Shown: one piece after another, positions 54,088-62,262 of the stretch
How positions within the stretch are numbered: the stretch's first letter is position 1
Layout: every line of letters starts with the position of its first letter
Assembly (NCBI RefSeq): GCF_032121415.1
Contig: NZ_CP135079.1
Location: 2,170,001 to 2,234,000, forward strand
Source: Streptomyces parvus
GTDB taxonomy: Bacteria; Actinomycetota; Actinomycetes; Streptomycetales; Streptomycetaceae
DNA length: 64,000 nt
Reading direction: 5' to 3'
Notes under the pieces: generated by a model
What the model saw: the letters and a program-made list of their open reading frames with translations, nothing else
The model's database searches: none
What the model was told of the DNA's origin: nothing
Made by a program: the position numbers and the translations under genes

Positions 54088-54599
54088 CTTCCACAAAGAG
54101 ATTTAGATCACACCGATTTCAGGGTAACCATCCGGTGGGTTCGCGAGTCTTAGAGTGCGATTGCCAAGGATGTCTTGGGGGACGTCCGACGGAGTGTCTT
54201 GGGGGACGCTCCTGATGGCATGCGTTGGCCGGGGCACGTGCACCGGGGAGCTTTGAGCGGCCCTCCCGTGCGTACGTACCCCGGCAGATCGCGGCACAAC
54301 AGAACAACGGGAGCTTCGGCTCCGTGCAGACGCCCGGCCGGATCCCGTGGGGGGAATCCGCTCCGGGATATGGGAAGCGCCCCGACCGTCGACCCGTGGG
54401 GGGATCGACGGCGGGGCGCTTCTCCCTTCTCCCTTCTCCGGCAGGAAGCGTGCGGCCCCGGCGAGCCCCCGAAACGCCCGGCAGGCCCTCGAAACGCCGA
54501 ATCGCCCCGGACACCGCGCTCTGTGCGAGGCGCGGTACGCGGGGCGAAGGCAGTCGGCCGAAGAGGCCGGGGCACTACGGGGCGGTCACGAGGTCCGGG
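54088..54599. other. 512-base gap between copA and citrate synthase, no confident gene
   Basis: No frame gives a convincing protein. A 14-base direct repeat TGTCTTGGGGGACG is at 54171-54184 and 54195-54208, starting 24 bases apart. A short plus-strand frame (MSWGT...TGEL, ~20 residues) covers the second copy. Downstream the sequence approaches the hairpin of copA/citA. It could hold an untranslated leader or a decayed gene. Confidence 0.4.
54374..54422. terminator. long hairpin terminator between copA and citA
   Basis: An 18-base-pair stem (GAAGCGCCCCG and CCGTCGA arms with one bulged A) closes a 12-base loop. It lies ~290 bases after the copA stop and ~180 bases past the citA stop, so it may end both convergent transcripts. 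Confidence 0.75.
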
Positions 54600-55898
54600 T
54601 CAGCGACCCTCGACCGGGACGAAGTCGCGCAGGACCTCGCCGGTGTAGATCTGGCGCGGGCGGCCGATGCGGGAACCCGGCTCCTTGATCATCTCGTGCC
54701 ACTGGGCGATCCAGCCGGGCAGTCGGCCGAGCGCGAAGAGCACGGTGAACATCTCGGTCGGGAAGCCCATGGCCCGGTAGATCAGACCGGTGTAGAAGTC
54801 CACGTTGGGGTAGAGGTTGCGCGAGACGAAGTAGTCGTCGGAGAGCGCGTGCTCCTCCAGCTTGAGCGCGATGTCGAGCAGCTCGTCGGACTTGCCGAGC
54901 GCGGACAGCACGTCGTGCGCGGCAGCCTTGATGATCTTGGCGCGCGGGTCGAAGGACTTGTACACCCGGTGGCCGAAGCCCATCAGGCGGACGCCGTCCT
55001 CCTTGTTCTTCACCTTGCGGATGAAGGAGTCGACGTCGCCGCCGTTGGCCTGGATGCCTTCCAGCATCTCCAGCACCGACTGGTTGGCGCCGCCGTGCAG
55101 GGGGCCCCACAGCGCCGAGATGCCGGCGGAGATCGAGGCGAACATGTTCGCCTGCGAGGAGCCGACCAGACGCACGGTGGAGGTCGAACAGTTCTGCTCG
55201 TGGTCCGCGTGCAGGATGAGCAGCTTGTCCAGCGCCGAGACGACGACCGGGTCCAGCTCGTACTCCTGGGCGGGGACCGAGAAGGTCATGCGCAGGAAGT
55301 TCTCGACGTACCCGAGGTCGTTGCGCGGGTAGACGAAGGGGTGGCCGATCGACTTCTTGTAGGCGTACGCCGCGATCGTCGGGAGCTTCGCCAGCAGGCG
55401 GATCGTCGACAGGTGGCGCTGCTGCTCGTCGAACGGGTTGTGGCTGTCCTGGTAGAACGTGGAGAGAGCGCTGACGACCGAGGACAGCATGGCCATCGGG
55501 TGGGCGTCGCGCGGGAAGCCGTCGAAGAACCGCTTGACGTCCTCGTGCAGCAGCGTGTGCTGGGTGATCTCGTTCTTGAACGCCGCCAGCTCGTCGACCT
55601 TGGGGAGGTCACCGTTGATCAGCGTGTACGCGACCTCGAGGAACGACGAGCGCTCGGCGAGCTGCTCGATGGGGTATCCGCGGTAGCGCAGAATGCCCTG
55701 CTCGCCGTCGAGGTACGTGATGGCGGATTTATAGGCGGCGGTGTTGCCGTATCCGCTGTCCAGCGTCACCAGGCCGGTATTGGCCCGGAGCTTCCCGATG
55801 TCGAAGCCCTTGTCGCCGACGGTGCTGTCGATCACCGGGTAGGTGTACTCGTCATCGCCGTACCGCAGTACTACAGCGTTGTTGGTGTGCTCGCTCAC
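54600..55898 (-). CDS. gltA: citrate synthase (type II)
   Basis: Enzyme of 432 residues that condenses acetyl-CoA and oxaloacetate. Start GTG 55898 with GAGGGA upstream. Conserved motifs: GILRYRGYPIEQLAE, LLILHADHEQNCSTSTVRLVGSSQANMFASISAGISALWGPLHGGAN with the active-site His, MGFGHRVYKSFDPRAKI with the second His, and YFVSRNLYPNVDFYTGLIYRAMGFP with catalytic Asp. It is the vegetative tricarboxylic-acid-cycle enzyme (citA in streptomycete usage). A conspicuous palindrome lies ~110 bases upstream of the start. Confidence 0.95.
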   Translation of the reverse strand: MSEHTNNAVVLRYGDDEYTYPVIDSTVGDKGFDIGKLRANTGLVTLDSGYGNTAAYKSAITYLDGEQGILRYRGYPIEQLAERSSFLEVAYTLINGDLPKVDELAAFKNEITQHTLLHEDVKRFFDGFPRDAHPMAMLSSVVSALSTFYQDSHNPFDEQQRHLSTIRLLAKLPTIAAYAYKKSIGHPFVYPRNDLGYVENFLRMTFSVPAQEYELDPVVVSALDKLLILHADHEQNCSTSTVRLVGSSQANMFASISAGISALWGPLHGGANQSVLEMLEGIQANGGDVDSFIRKVKNKEDGVRLMGFGHRVYKSFDPRAKIIKAAAHDVLSALGKSDELLDIALKLEEHALSDDYFVSRNLYPNVDFYTGLIYRAMGFPTEMFTVLFALGRLPGWIAQWHEMIKEPGSRIGRPRQIYTGEVLRDFVPVEGR

Positions 55899-56006
55899 GT
55901 CATCCCTCACCGACGTAGTGCCTCTTCTTCGAGGTGCCCTGACTGTCTTCCACCCTCCCCCATTCGGCTCAGGAGAGTGCACTCGGGGTCGTCCATTGGA
56001 CCTACT

Positions 56007-56025
56007 GGCGGCACTGAGTGCCGCC
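56007..56025. promoter_or_regulatory. 19-base palindrome upstream of citrate synthase
   Basis: GGCGGCACT-G-AGTGCCGCC is a perfect inverted repeat of two 9-base arms with one central base, ~110 bases before the GTG of citrate synthase and ~90 bases past recD. It may be an operator or a terminator-like hairpin for the preceding recD transcript; the absence of a loop favours protein binding. Confidence 0.45.
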
Positions 56026-56113
56026 AACTTACTCATCCTGCCCCCTTGACTCCGGTTCCGGAAGACCTCCGTGATGTTTCCCACCGATTTGATCGATCAT
56101 TTTTGCGCAGGGG

Positions 56114-58339
56114 TCACGAGAAGTCTTCGCCGGAGCCGCCCCGGAGCCGGAAATCCAGTGCCGTACAGCGCCTGCCTGCGGAAACCGTGCGGACAGCCTG
56201 GCCGATCGCCTTACGTGACCCGACGAGCACGACGAGCTTCCTGGCGCGGGTGACGGCGGTGTAGAGCAGGTTGCGCTGGAGCATCATCCAGGCACTGGTG
56301 GTGACGGGGATGACGACGGCCGGATACTCGCTGCCCTGGGAGCGGTGGATCGTCATGGCGTACGCGTGGGCCAGCTCGTCCAGCTCGTCGAAGTCGTAGC
56401 CGATCTCCTCGTCCTCGTCGGTGCGGACGGTGAGCCTCTGTCCGTCCGGGTCGAGGCCGGTGACGACGCCGACGGTGCCGTTGAAGACGCCGTTCTCGCC
56501 CTTGTCGTAGTTGTTGCGGATCTGGGTCACCTTGTCGCCGACCCGGAAGACCCGGCCGCCGAACCGCTTCTCGGGGAGGTCGGGGCGGCCCGGGGTGATG
56601 GCCTGCTGGAGCAGTCCGTTCAGATGGCCCGCGCCGGCCGGGCCCCGGTGCATCGGGGCGAGGACCTGCACGTCACGGCGGGGGTCGAGGCGGAACTTGG
56701 CCGGGATGCGACGGGCCGCGACATCCACGGCGAGCTTGCCCGCGTCCTCCGTCTCGTCCTCCACGAAGAGGAAGAAGTCGCTCAGACCCTGGGTGAGGGG
56801 CGGCTGTCCCGCGTTGATGCGGTGGGCGTTGGTCACGACCCCCGACTGCTGGGCCTGCCGGAAGATCCGGGTCAGCCGGACGGCGGGGACCGGACTGCCC
56901 TCCGCGAGCAGATCGCTCAGCACCTCCCCCGCCCCGACCGAGGGCAGTTGGTCGACATCGCCCACGAGGAGGAGGTGGGCACCGGGTGCCACCGCCTTCA
57001 CGAGCTTGTTGGCGAGCAGCAGATCGAGCATCGACGCCTCGTCGACGACGACCAGATCGGCGTCCAGCGGGCGGTCCCGGTCGTACGCCGCGGCCCCGCC
57101 CGGCTTCAGCTCCAGCAGCCGGTGCACGGTGGACGCCTCGGCCCCGGTCAGCTCGGAGAGGCGTTTGGCGGCGCGCCCGGTGGGGGCGGCGAGCACCACC
57201 TTGGCCTTCTTCGCCCGGGCCAGCTCGACGATCGACCGGACGGTGAACGACTTGCCGCAGCCGGGGCCGCCGGTCAGGACGGCCACCTTGCGGCTGAGCG
57301 CGAGGCGTACGGCCTGCTCCTGCTCGGGCGCGAGATCGGCCCCCGTACGTGTGGTGAGCCAGGCCAGGGCCCGGCCCCAGTCGACGTCTTTGAAGGCGGG
57401 CATCCGGTCCTCGCCGGTGTTCAGCAGCCGCCTGATCTGCCCGGCGAGGGACAGCTCGGCCCGGTGGAAGGGGACGAGGTAGACCGCCGTGATCGGCTCG
57501 CCGCCCTCGGGCGACGGCACCTTCTCCCGTACGACGCCCTCCGGATCGGCGGCCAGCTCGGCCAGGCACTCGATGACCAGCCCGGTGTCGACCTGGAGCA
57601 GCTTGACGCCGTCCGCGATGAGCCGTTCCTCCGGGAGATAGCAGTGCCCCTGGTCGGAGGAGTGGGAGAGGGCGTACTGCAGACCGGCCTTGACCCGCTC
57701 GGGACTGTCGTGCGGGATGCCGACGGCCTGGGCGATCTTGTCGGCGGTGAGGAAACCGATGCCCCAGACGTCGGCGGCCAGCCGGTAGGGCTGGTTCTTC
57801 ACGACGGAGATCGAGGCGTCCTCGTACTTCTTGTAGATGCGGACGGCGATGGAGGTGGAGACGCCGACGCCCTGGAGGAAGACCATGACCTCCTTGATCG
57901 CCTTCTGCTCCTCCCACGCCGCCGCGATCATCTTCGTGCGCTTGGGGCCGAGGCCGGGGACCTCGACGAGCCGCTTCGGTGCGTTCTCGATGATGTCGAG
58001 GGTGTCGACGCCGAAATGGGTGGTGATCCGGTCGGCCATCACCGGGCCGATGCCCTTGATCAGCCCGGAGCCGAGATAGCGGCGGATGCCCTGGATCGTG
58101 GCGGGCAGGACGGTGGTGTAGTTCTCCACGGTGAACTGCTTGCCGTACTGGGAGTGCGAGCCCCAACGGCCCTCCATCCGCAGCGACTCGCCGACCTGCG
58201 CGCCGAGCAGCGCACCGACCACGGTGAGGAGGTCGCCGACCCCGCGCCCGGTGTCGACGCGGGCGACCGTGTACCCGTTCTCCTCGTTGGCGTAGGTGAT
58301 CCGCTCCAGGACCCCTTCGAGGACGGCCAAGTTGGACAT
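56114..58339 (-). CDS. recD2: RecD2-type SF1B DNA helicase
   Basis: ATP-dependent 5'-3' DNA helicase of 741 residues. N-terminal OB-like domain (LEGVLERITYANEENGYTVARV), two helix-hairpin-helix-like segments (LGSGLIKGIGPVMADRI, LVEVPGLGPKRTKMI), then helicase motifs: Walker A GGPGCGKS, the DEAS in VVVDEASM, DVDQLPSVG, RLTRIFRQAQQS and C-terminal HRSQGSEYPAVVIPV and LYTAVTRARKLVVLVG. RecD2 lacks RecB/RecC and acts alone in replication restart and repair. It has its own putative promoter and is read toward citrate synthase. Confidence 0.92.
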   Translation of the reverse strand: MSNLAVLEGVLERITYANEENGYTVARVDTGRGVGDLLTVVGALLGAQVGESLRMEGRWGSHSQYGKQFTVENYTTVLPATIQGIRRYLGSGLIKGIGPVMADRITTHFGVDTLDIIENAPKRLVEVPGLGPKRTKMIAAAWEEQKAIKEVMVFLQGVGVSTSIAVRIYKKYEDASISVVKNQPYRLAADVWGIGFLTADKIAQAVGIPHDSPERVKAGLQYALSHSSDQGHCYLPEERLIADGVKLLQVDTGLVIECLAELAADPEGVVREKVPSPEGGEPITAVYLVPFHRAELSLAGQIRRLLNTGEDRMPAFKDVDWGRALAWLTTRTGADLAPEQEQAVRLALSRKVAVLTGGPGCGKSFTVRSIVELARAKKAKVVLAAPTGRAAKRLSELTGAEASTVHRLLELKPGGAAAYDRDRPLDADLVVVDEASMLDLLLANKLVKAVAPGAHLLLVGDVDQLPSVGAGEVLSDLLAEGSPVPAVRLTRIFRQAQQSGVVTNAHRINAGQPPLTQGLSDFFLFVEDETEDAGKLAVDVAARRIPAKFRLDPRRDVQVLAPMHRGPAGAGHLNGLLQQAITPGRPDLPEKRFGGRVFRVGDKVTQIRNNYDKGENGVFNGTVGVVTGLDPDGQRLTVRTDEDEEIGYDFDELDELAHAYAMTIHRSQGSEYPAVVIPVTTSAWMMLQRNLLYTAVTRARKLVVLVGSRKAIGQAVRTVSAGRRCTALDFRLRGGSGEDFS

Positions 58340-58438
58340 GGCCCGACGCTACCCGGTGCCGCTGACAGTGCGGCGGGCCGACCGCGGCCCACTGACCGCC
58401 GCCGGAGTGACCGGGCTCCGCGCCACCCCGCGTGGGAC

Positions 58439-59008
58439 TCAGCGTGCGCTCTCGCCCCTGCTCCGGGCGGCGTTGAAGCGCGCCTTCTTCTGACGGTTGC
58501 CGCAGGTGTTCATGTCGCACCACTTACGCGTACGGCTCTGGCTGGCGTCGAAGAAAGCGGCCCGGCACGTCGGTGAGGCGCACAGGGCCAGCTTTCCGTC
58601 CCGTTCGCCCGCGATGACGTCGACCGCGTCGGCGGCGATCACGCCGAGGGCGTCCTCCACGGAGGAGGAGCCGAGCCGCCAGCGCCGCTCCCCCTCGGGG
58701 GTCAGGACCGCCGCCGCCCGCCCTTCGACGCTGCGGTCGCCGATGACCTGCACCGCGGCGGCGGGCAGAGCCTCCCCGAGCGCGGCGGCCGTCGCGGCGG
58801 CGTGGATCGACTCCCTCAACTCCCGCGCGAGGTCGAGCTGTTCAGGAGTGCAGGAGTCCACGGCGAGGCCGTACACCGCCAGCCAGTCGATGAGCCGCCG
58901 CGGAACGGGGATCCGCTCCACGGCATCGCCGTAACGCTCCGACAGGGTCCCCGTGAAGCTCGTCGCCAGCACGGTGCCGAGGCGGAAATCAGGAAAGCCA
59001 GCACGCAT
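58439..59008 (-). CDS. CGNR zinc-finger / ABATE-domain regulator
   Basis: Protein of 189 residues. The ABATE domain (LIDWLAVYGLAVDSCTPEQLDLARELRESIHAA) precedes a zinc finger in which CASPTC and CDMNTCGNRQKKARF provide the four Cys, with the eponymous CGNR motif. Such proteins are predicted stress-responsive transcription factors. Three TTAGCCGGTT-type repeats lie directly upstream between it and the divergent epoxide hydrolase, so autoregulation and control of the hydrolase are plausible. Confidence 0.85.
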   Translation of the reverse strand: MRAGFPDFRLGTVLATSFTGTLSERYGDAVERIPVPRRLIDWLAVYGLAVDSCTPEQLDLARELRESIHAAATAAALGEALPAAAVQVIGDRSVEGRAAAVLTPEGERRWRLGSSSVEDALGVIAADAVDVIAGERDGKLALCASPTCRAAFFDASQSRTRKWCDMNTCGNRQKKARFNAARSRGESAR

Positions 59009-59018
59009 GGAACCACCT

Positions 59019-59070
59019 TAGCCGGTTGCGGGGCGCCGCAGAGGGCTGTTAGAACCGTCTTAGCCGGTTC
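59019..59070. promoter_or_regulatory. three 10-base repeats between CGNR regulator and epoxide hydrolase
   Basis: TTAGCCGGTT at 59019-59028 and 59061-59070, and TTAGAACCGT at 59050-59059. The last two together form AACCG-N7-CGGTT, an inverted repeat. They fill the 132-base divergent intergenic region and are good candidates for CGNR-protein binding. Confidence 0.55.
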
Positions 59071-59140
59071 ACGAAGGGGCGGCGCCGGTCCGGATCGATG
59101 GCAGGCCGGCGGCGGCGCCCACGATCGCCAGGAGCCCCCC

Positions 59141-60337
59141 ATGCCCCGCCCGACCAGCGACGTACACACAACCAGCGATGTACACGCCTACGAGACCCAC
59201 GCGTCCGACGCCGAACTCGACGATCTGCGGGCGCGCCTGGCCGCCGCGCGGCTGCCGGAGGCCGAGACCGTCCGGGGCGCGCCGCCCGGCCCCCGCCGAT
59301 GGGACCAGGGCGTTCCGCTGGCCGACCTCGCCGATGTCGTGGAGTACTGGCGTACGGGATACGACTGGCGGGCGTTCGAGGAGCGCCTGAACCGGATGGG
59401 CCAGTTCCGTACGACCCTCGACGGGCTGGGCATCCACTTCCTGCACCGCCGGTCCGCGCGCGCGGACGCCGTGCCGCTGCTCCTGACGCACGGCTGGCCG
59501 GGCAGCGTGGTCGAATTCCTCCACGTCATGGACGAGTTGGCGGACCCCCAGGATGCGGAGTCACCGGCGTTCCATGTCGTGGCCCCGTCGCTGCCGGGCT
59601 TCGGTTTCAGTGACAGGCCGGCCACCACCGGGTGGGGTACCGAGAGGATCGCGGCCGGGTGGGTGGAGCTGATGGGGAGGCTCGGATACGGCCGGTTCCT
59701 GGCCCATGGCGGCGACTGGGGCGGCAACATCACCACGGTGCTGGGCGGCAGGTTCCCGGACGAGGTGCTCGGCGTCCACTCCACGTTCGCCGAGGCCCCG
59801 CCCGGCCTGACCACGGACGGGCTGACGGAGGCCGAGCGCAGGTGGACCGAGGAGACCCGCGACTTCTGGGGCCGCCGCGCGGCGTACGCGAAGCAGCAGG
59901 CGACGCGCCCCCAGACCATCGGCTACGCGCTCGTCGACTCACCGGTCGGGCTGCTCGCCTGGATTCTCGACAAGTTCGCCGAGTGGTCGGACACCGAGGA
60001 CAGCCCGTTCGAGACGATCTCCCGGGACCGCGTCCTCGACAACGTCACCCTGTACTGGCTGACGCGGACGGGTGCGTCGGCGGCCCGTATCTATTACGAG
60101 AGCCACGCCTCCCTCGATCCCGCGCTCCGGGTCGACGTGCCGTCGGCGATCACCATGTATCCCCGCGACATCGAGAAGACTCCGCGCCCCTGGGCCGAGG
60201 AGCGGTACCGGAACATCGTGCGGTGGCGGTCGCCCGGTTCCGGGGGCCATTTCCCTTCGTTGGAGATGCCCGCCTTCTTCGTCACCGATCTGCGGGAGGG
60301 CCTCGCGGCGGTGCTGGCCGCCCGCGAGGCCGCATGA
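59141..60337 (+). CDS. epoxide hydrolase with EHN N-terminal domain
   Basis: Alpha/beta hydrolase of 398 residues; ATG 59141 follows CAGGAG. The N-terminal EHN domain (ELDDLRARLAAARLPE, GYDWRAFEERLNRMGQF) precedes the core: HGWPGS oxyanion site (117-121), nucleophile Asp192 in HGGDWGGN, VDSPVGLLAWILDKF, IYYESHASL and GGHFPSLEMP with the catalytic His. Members hydrate epoxides of juvenile-hormone type or xenobiotics. The likely regulation is by the divergent CGNR protein. Confidence 0.9.
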   Translation: MPRPTSDVHTTSDVHAYETHASDAELDDLRARLAAARLPEAETVRGAPPGPRRWDQGVPLADLADVVEYWRTGYDWRAFEERLNRMGQFRTTLDGLGIHFLHRRSARADAVPLLLTHGWPGSVVEFLHVMDELADPQDAESPAFHVVAPSLPGFGFSDRPATTGWGTERIAAGWVELMGRLGYGRFLAHGGDWGGNITTVLGGRFPDEVLGVHSTFAEAPPGLTTDGLTEAERRWTEETRDFWGRRAAYAKQQATRPQTIGYALVDSPVGLLAWILDKFAEWSDTEDSPFETISRDRVLDNVTLYWLTRTGASAARIYYESHASLDPALRVDVPSAITMYPRDIEKTPRPWAEERYRNIVRWRSPGSGGHFPSLEMPAFFVTDLREGLAAVLAAREAA

Positions 60338-60346
60338 GCCGTCGGA

Positions 60347-60715
60347 TCACATGAGCTTGCGGCGGCCGGTCTCCTCCTGAGGCCGCCCACCGCGCGGTTC
60401 GGGCCGGTCCGGCAGGAGCGCGTCGAGCCGGGAGCCGCGGCTCTCCACGACGCGCACGATCTGTTGCAGCGACTCGGTCAGCCTGCCGGCGAGGAAGCGG
60501 ACCTGTTCCCCGGTGGCCCCGTCGTCGGCCAGCAGGTCGGTGGCATGGCCGAGCAGTTCGTCCGCCATGTCCAGTTGGATGCTCTCGATGTCGTCGGCCA
60601 TCCGCGAGACATGACCGGTGCCGTCCCCGACGACGTAACAGGGCTTTCCGCCCTCGCCCGACCACGGCAGCAGCCGCATTTCGGAGACTTCGACGCGGTC
60701 GCCGCTCACGCTCAT
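60347..60715 (-). CDS. small conserved hypothetical protein
   Basis: Protein of 122 residues. The N-terminal half is beta-like (SEMRLLPWSGEGGKPCYVVGDGTGHVSRMADDIESIQLDMADELLGHATDLLAD), the C-terminal half helical (VRFLAGRLTESLQQIVRVVESRGSRLD) and ending in a charged tail. Its ATG overlaps the stop of the upstream small gene (ATGA). No known domain is recognised. It is next to the HTH/DUF397 pair, which suggests a common streptomycete-specific regulatory cluster. Confidence 0.65.
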   Translation of the reverse strand: MSVSGDRVEVSEMRLLPWSGEGGKPCYVVGDGTGHVSRMADDIESIQLDMADELLGHATDLLADDGATGEQVRFLAGRLTESLQQIVRVVESRGSRLDALLPDRPEPRGGRPQEETGRRKLM

Positions 60716-61035
60716 GCCGCGCCCCCGCCCACCCGGCCGAGGTGAACACCGTGGGCGGCGATCAGCAGTGCCCCGCCCCGGATGCGCCGCCGCCTCGCCT
60801 CGGCGGCGCGTTGCTCTGCCACCCGCTGCTCGTGCGCCACGAAGTACGGGCGCACCAAGGGACTGTCCTCGCCGCGCGGAGGGCGCTCGCCGGTGCGGAA
60901 GGCGGTCGGCCCTCCGACGTAGGCGCAGGAGTAGGGATAGACGTGGGCGTACGGGTCGAGCGGGTGCCGTTGACTCCGTACGGCGGGCAGCAATCGCCGC
61001 ACCGGCTTCAGGAGCCGGGCGATAACGTGCTTCAT
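60712..61035 (-). CDS. small basic hypothetical protein
   Basis: Protein of 107 residues from ATG 61035 with AGCAGG upstream; an ATG at 61062 would add 9 residues. Features are KHVIARLLKPVRRLLPAVRSQR at the N-terminus (amphipathic, basic), a DPYAHVYPYSCAYVGGPTAFRTGERP central segment and a helical Arg/Ala-rich end with IRGGALLIAAHGVHLG. No domain is recognised. It is translationally coupled to the next small gene and divergent from the Scr1-type regulator. Confidence 0.65.
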   Translation of the reverse strand: MKHVIARLLKPVRRLLPAVRSQRHPLDPYAHVYPYSCAYVGGPTAFRTGERPPRGEDSPLVRPYFVAHEQRVAEQRAAEARRRRIRGGALLIAAHGVHLGRVGGGAA

Positions 61036-61222
61036 GTCAGCCTGCTTTCTGGGGATGGCCATGCCCCCGGACCGGTTGCGTCGGTCGCGGGGGTCTCGCT
61101 TTCCTCGTCGGGGGTTCAGCTTCGTTCCGTAGTGAACCCATCACAGAGTGGGGTCATCCGTCGCTACGCTGCCAGGGGGTCGGGGATGACAGCGCGTCCG
61201 TCAAGACGGGGAGTCGGAGCAC

Positions 61223-62047
61223 ATGGGCACGAAGCAGGGGCCGCGCACGCCGAGGCAGAAGTACGGCGAGGAGCTGCGGCTGCGGCGCGTCGCGGCCGGG
61301 CTGACGCAGGAGGCCCTGAGTGAGATGGTCGTGTGCTCACCGACCCTCATCAGCCATTACGAGGCGGGGCGGCGGCTGCCCAGTCCGGATGACGCACGGC
61401 GGATCGACAAAGCTCTGGGGCCGGACGGGTTCTTCGAGCGGTGGCTGGAGGACCTGGAGACCAAGTACACCGACCATTTCGCGGCCGTGGCGGAGCTGGA
61501 GCAGCAAGCGGTGCTCATCCAGCAATTCGCGCTGACACTCGTACCCGGTCTCTTGCAGACGGACGATTACGCACGAGCCCTGTTCCAGGCGTACCGGCCC
61601 AACCACCGGCGGGAGGAGGTTGACCAAGACGTTGTCATTCGAACAGAGCGTGCCCGACTCCTCGACGGCCCGATGAATCCCGTGATGTGGACCCTGCTGG
61701 ACGAGGCGGTGCTGCGACGGCGGGTCGGTGGCCGGCAGGTCATGGCCACGCAGCTGCGCAAGGTCGCCGACATGGCAGAGTCCGGGCGACTGCGGCTGCA
61801 TGTGCTGCCGTTCGAGGCCGGAGCTCACTCACTCCAGCAGAGCCTGTTGACGCTGATGAGCTTCGCGGACTCCGCCCCGGTGGCGTATGTCGAGGGCTTT
61901 CAGACAGGCAACCTGATGGATGATCCACGCTTGGTGGCGTCCAGTCGCTCAGCCTACGATCTCGCTCTGGGCGATGCGTTGTCGCACCAGGAGTCGGTGG
62001 CCCGCGTGCGGGCCGCAGCGGAGGAGCACGAGCATGGTCACCATTAG
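61223..62047 (+). CDS. Scr1-type XRE HTH regulator (WhiJ-like)
   Basis: Protein of 274 residues. An XRE HTH (QKYGEELRLRRVAAGLTQEALSEMVVCSPTLISHYEAGRRLPS) is followed by the DUF5753-type domain: YTDHFAAVAELEQQAVLIQQFALTLVPGLLQTDDYARAL, DQDVVIRTERARLLDG and VLPFEAGAHSLQQSLLTLMSFADSAPVAYVEG. These proteins and adjacent DUF397 proteins act as antitoxin-like/morphology regulators (WhiJ) in streptomycetes. Its 3' end overlaps the DUF397 gene start by 14 bases. Confidence 0.88.
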   Translation: MGTKQGPRTPRQKYGEELRLRRVAAGLTQEALSEMVVCSPTLISHYEAGRRLPSPDDARRIDKALGPDGFFERWLEDLETKYTDHFAAVAELEQQAVLIQQFALTLVPGLLQTDDYARALFQAYRPNHRREEVDQDVVIRTERARLLDGPMNPVMWTLLDEAVLRRRVGGRQVMATQLRKVADMAESGRLRLHVLPFEAGAHSLQQSLLTLMSFADSAPVAYVEGFQTGNLMDDPRLVASSRSAYDLALGDALSHQESVARVRAAAEEHEHGHH

Positions 62048-62258
62048 GCGGAGCGTCGCGGACCCGTCCACCCTCACCGGCTGGTTCAAGTCCAGCTACA
62101 GCGGCGGGGACCAAGGCGAGTGCCTTGAGGTCGCCCGCGGCCATGCCGCCGTCCCCGTCCGCGACAGCAAGGCCGCCGACGGTCCGGCCATCGTCTTCTC
62201 GGCCGACGGATGGTCGTCCTTCGTCACCGCGCTCAAGGGCGGGCGCCTCTCGGCCTGA
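62034..62258 (+). CDS. DUF397 protein, partner of the HTH regulator
   Basis: Protein of 74 residues from ATG 62034 behind GGAGGAG; it overlaps the upstream gene. The typical motif order of DUF397 is present: GWFKSSYSGGDQGECLEVARG, VPVRDSKAADGPAIVFSADGWSSFV and a short tail. Such proteins bind the neighbouring Scr1-type regulator and modulate its repression. Confidence 0.88.
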   Translation: MVTIRRSVADPSTLTGWFKSSYSGGDQGECLEVARGHAAVPVRDSKAADGPAIVFSADGWSSFVTALKGGRLSA

Positions 62259-62262
62259 TCGC

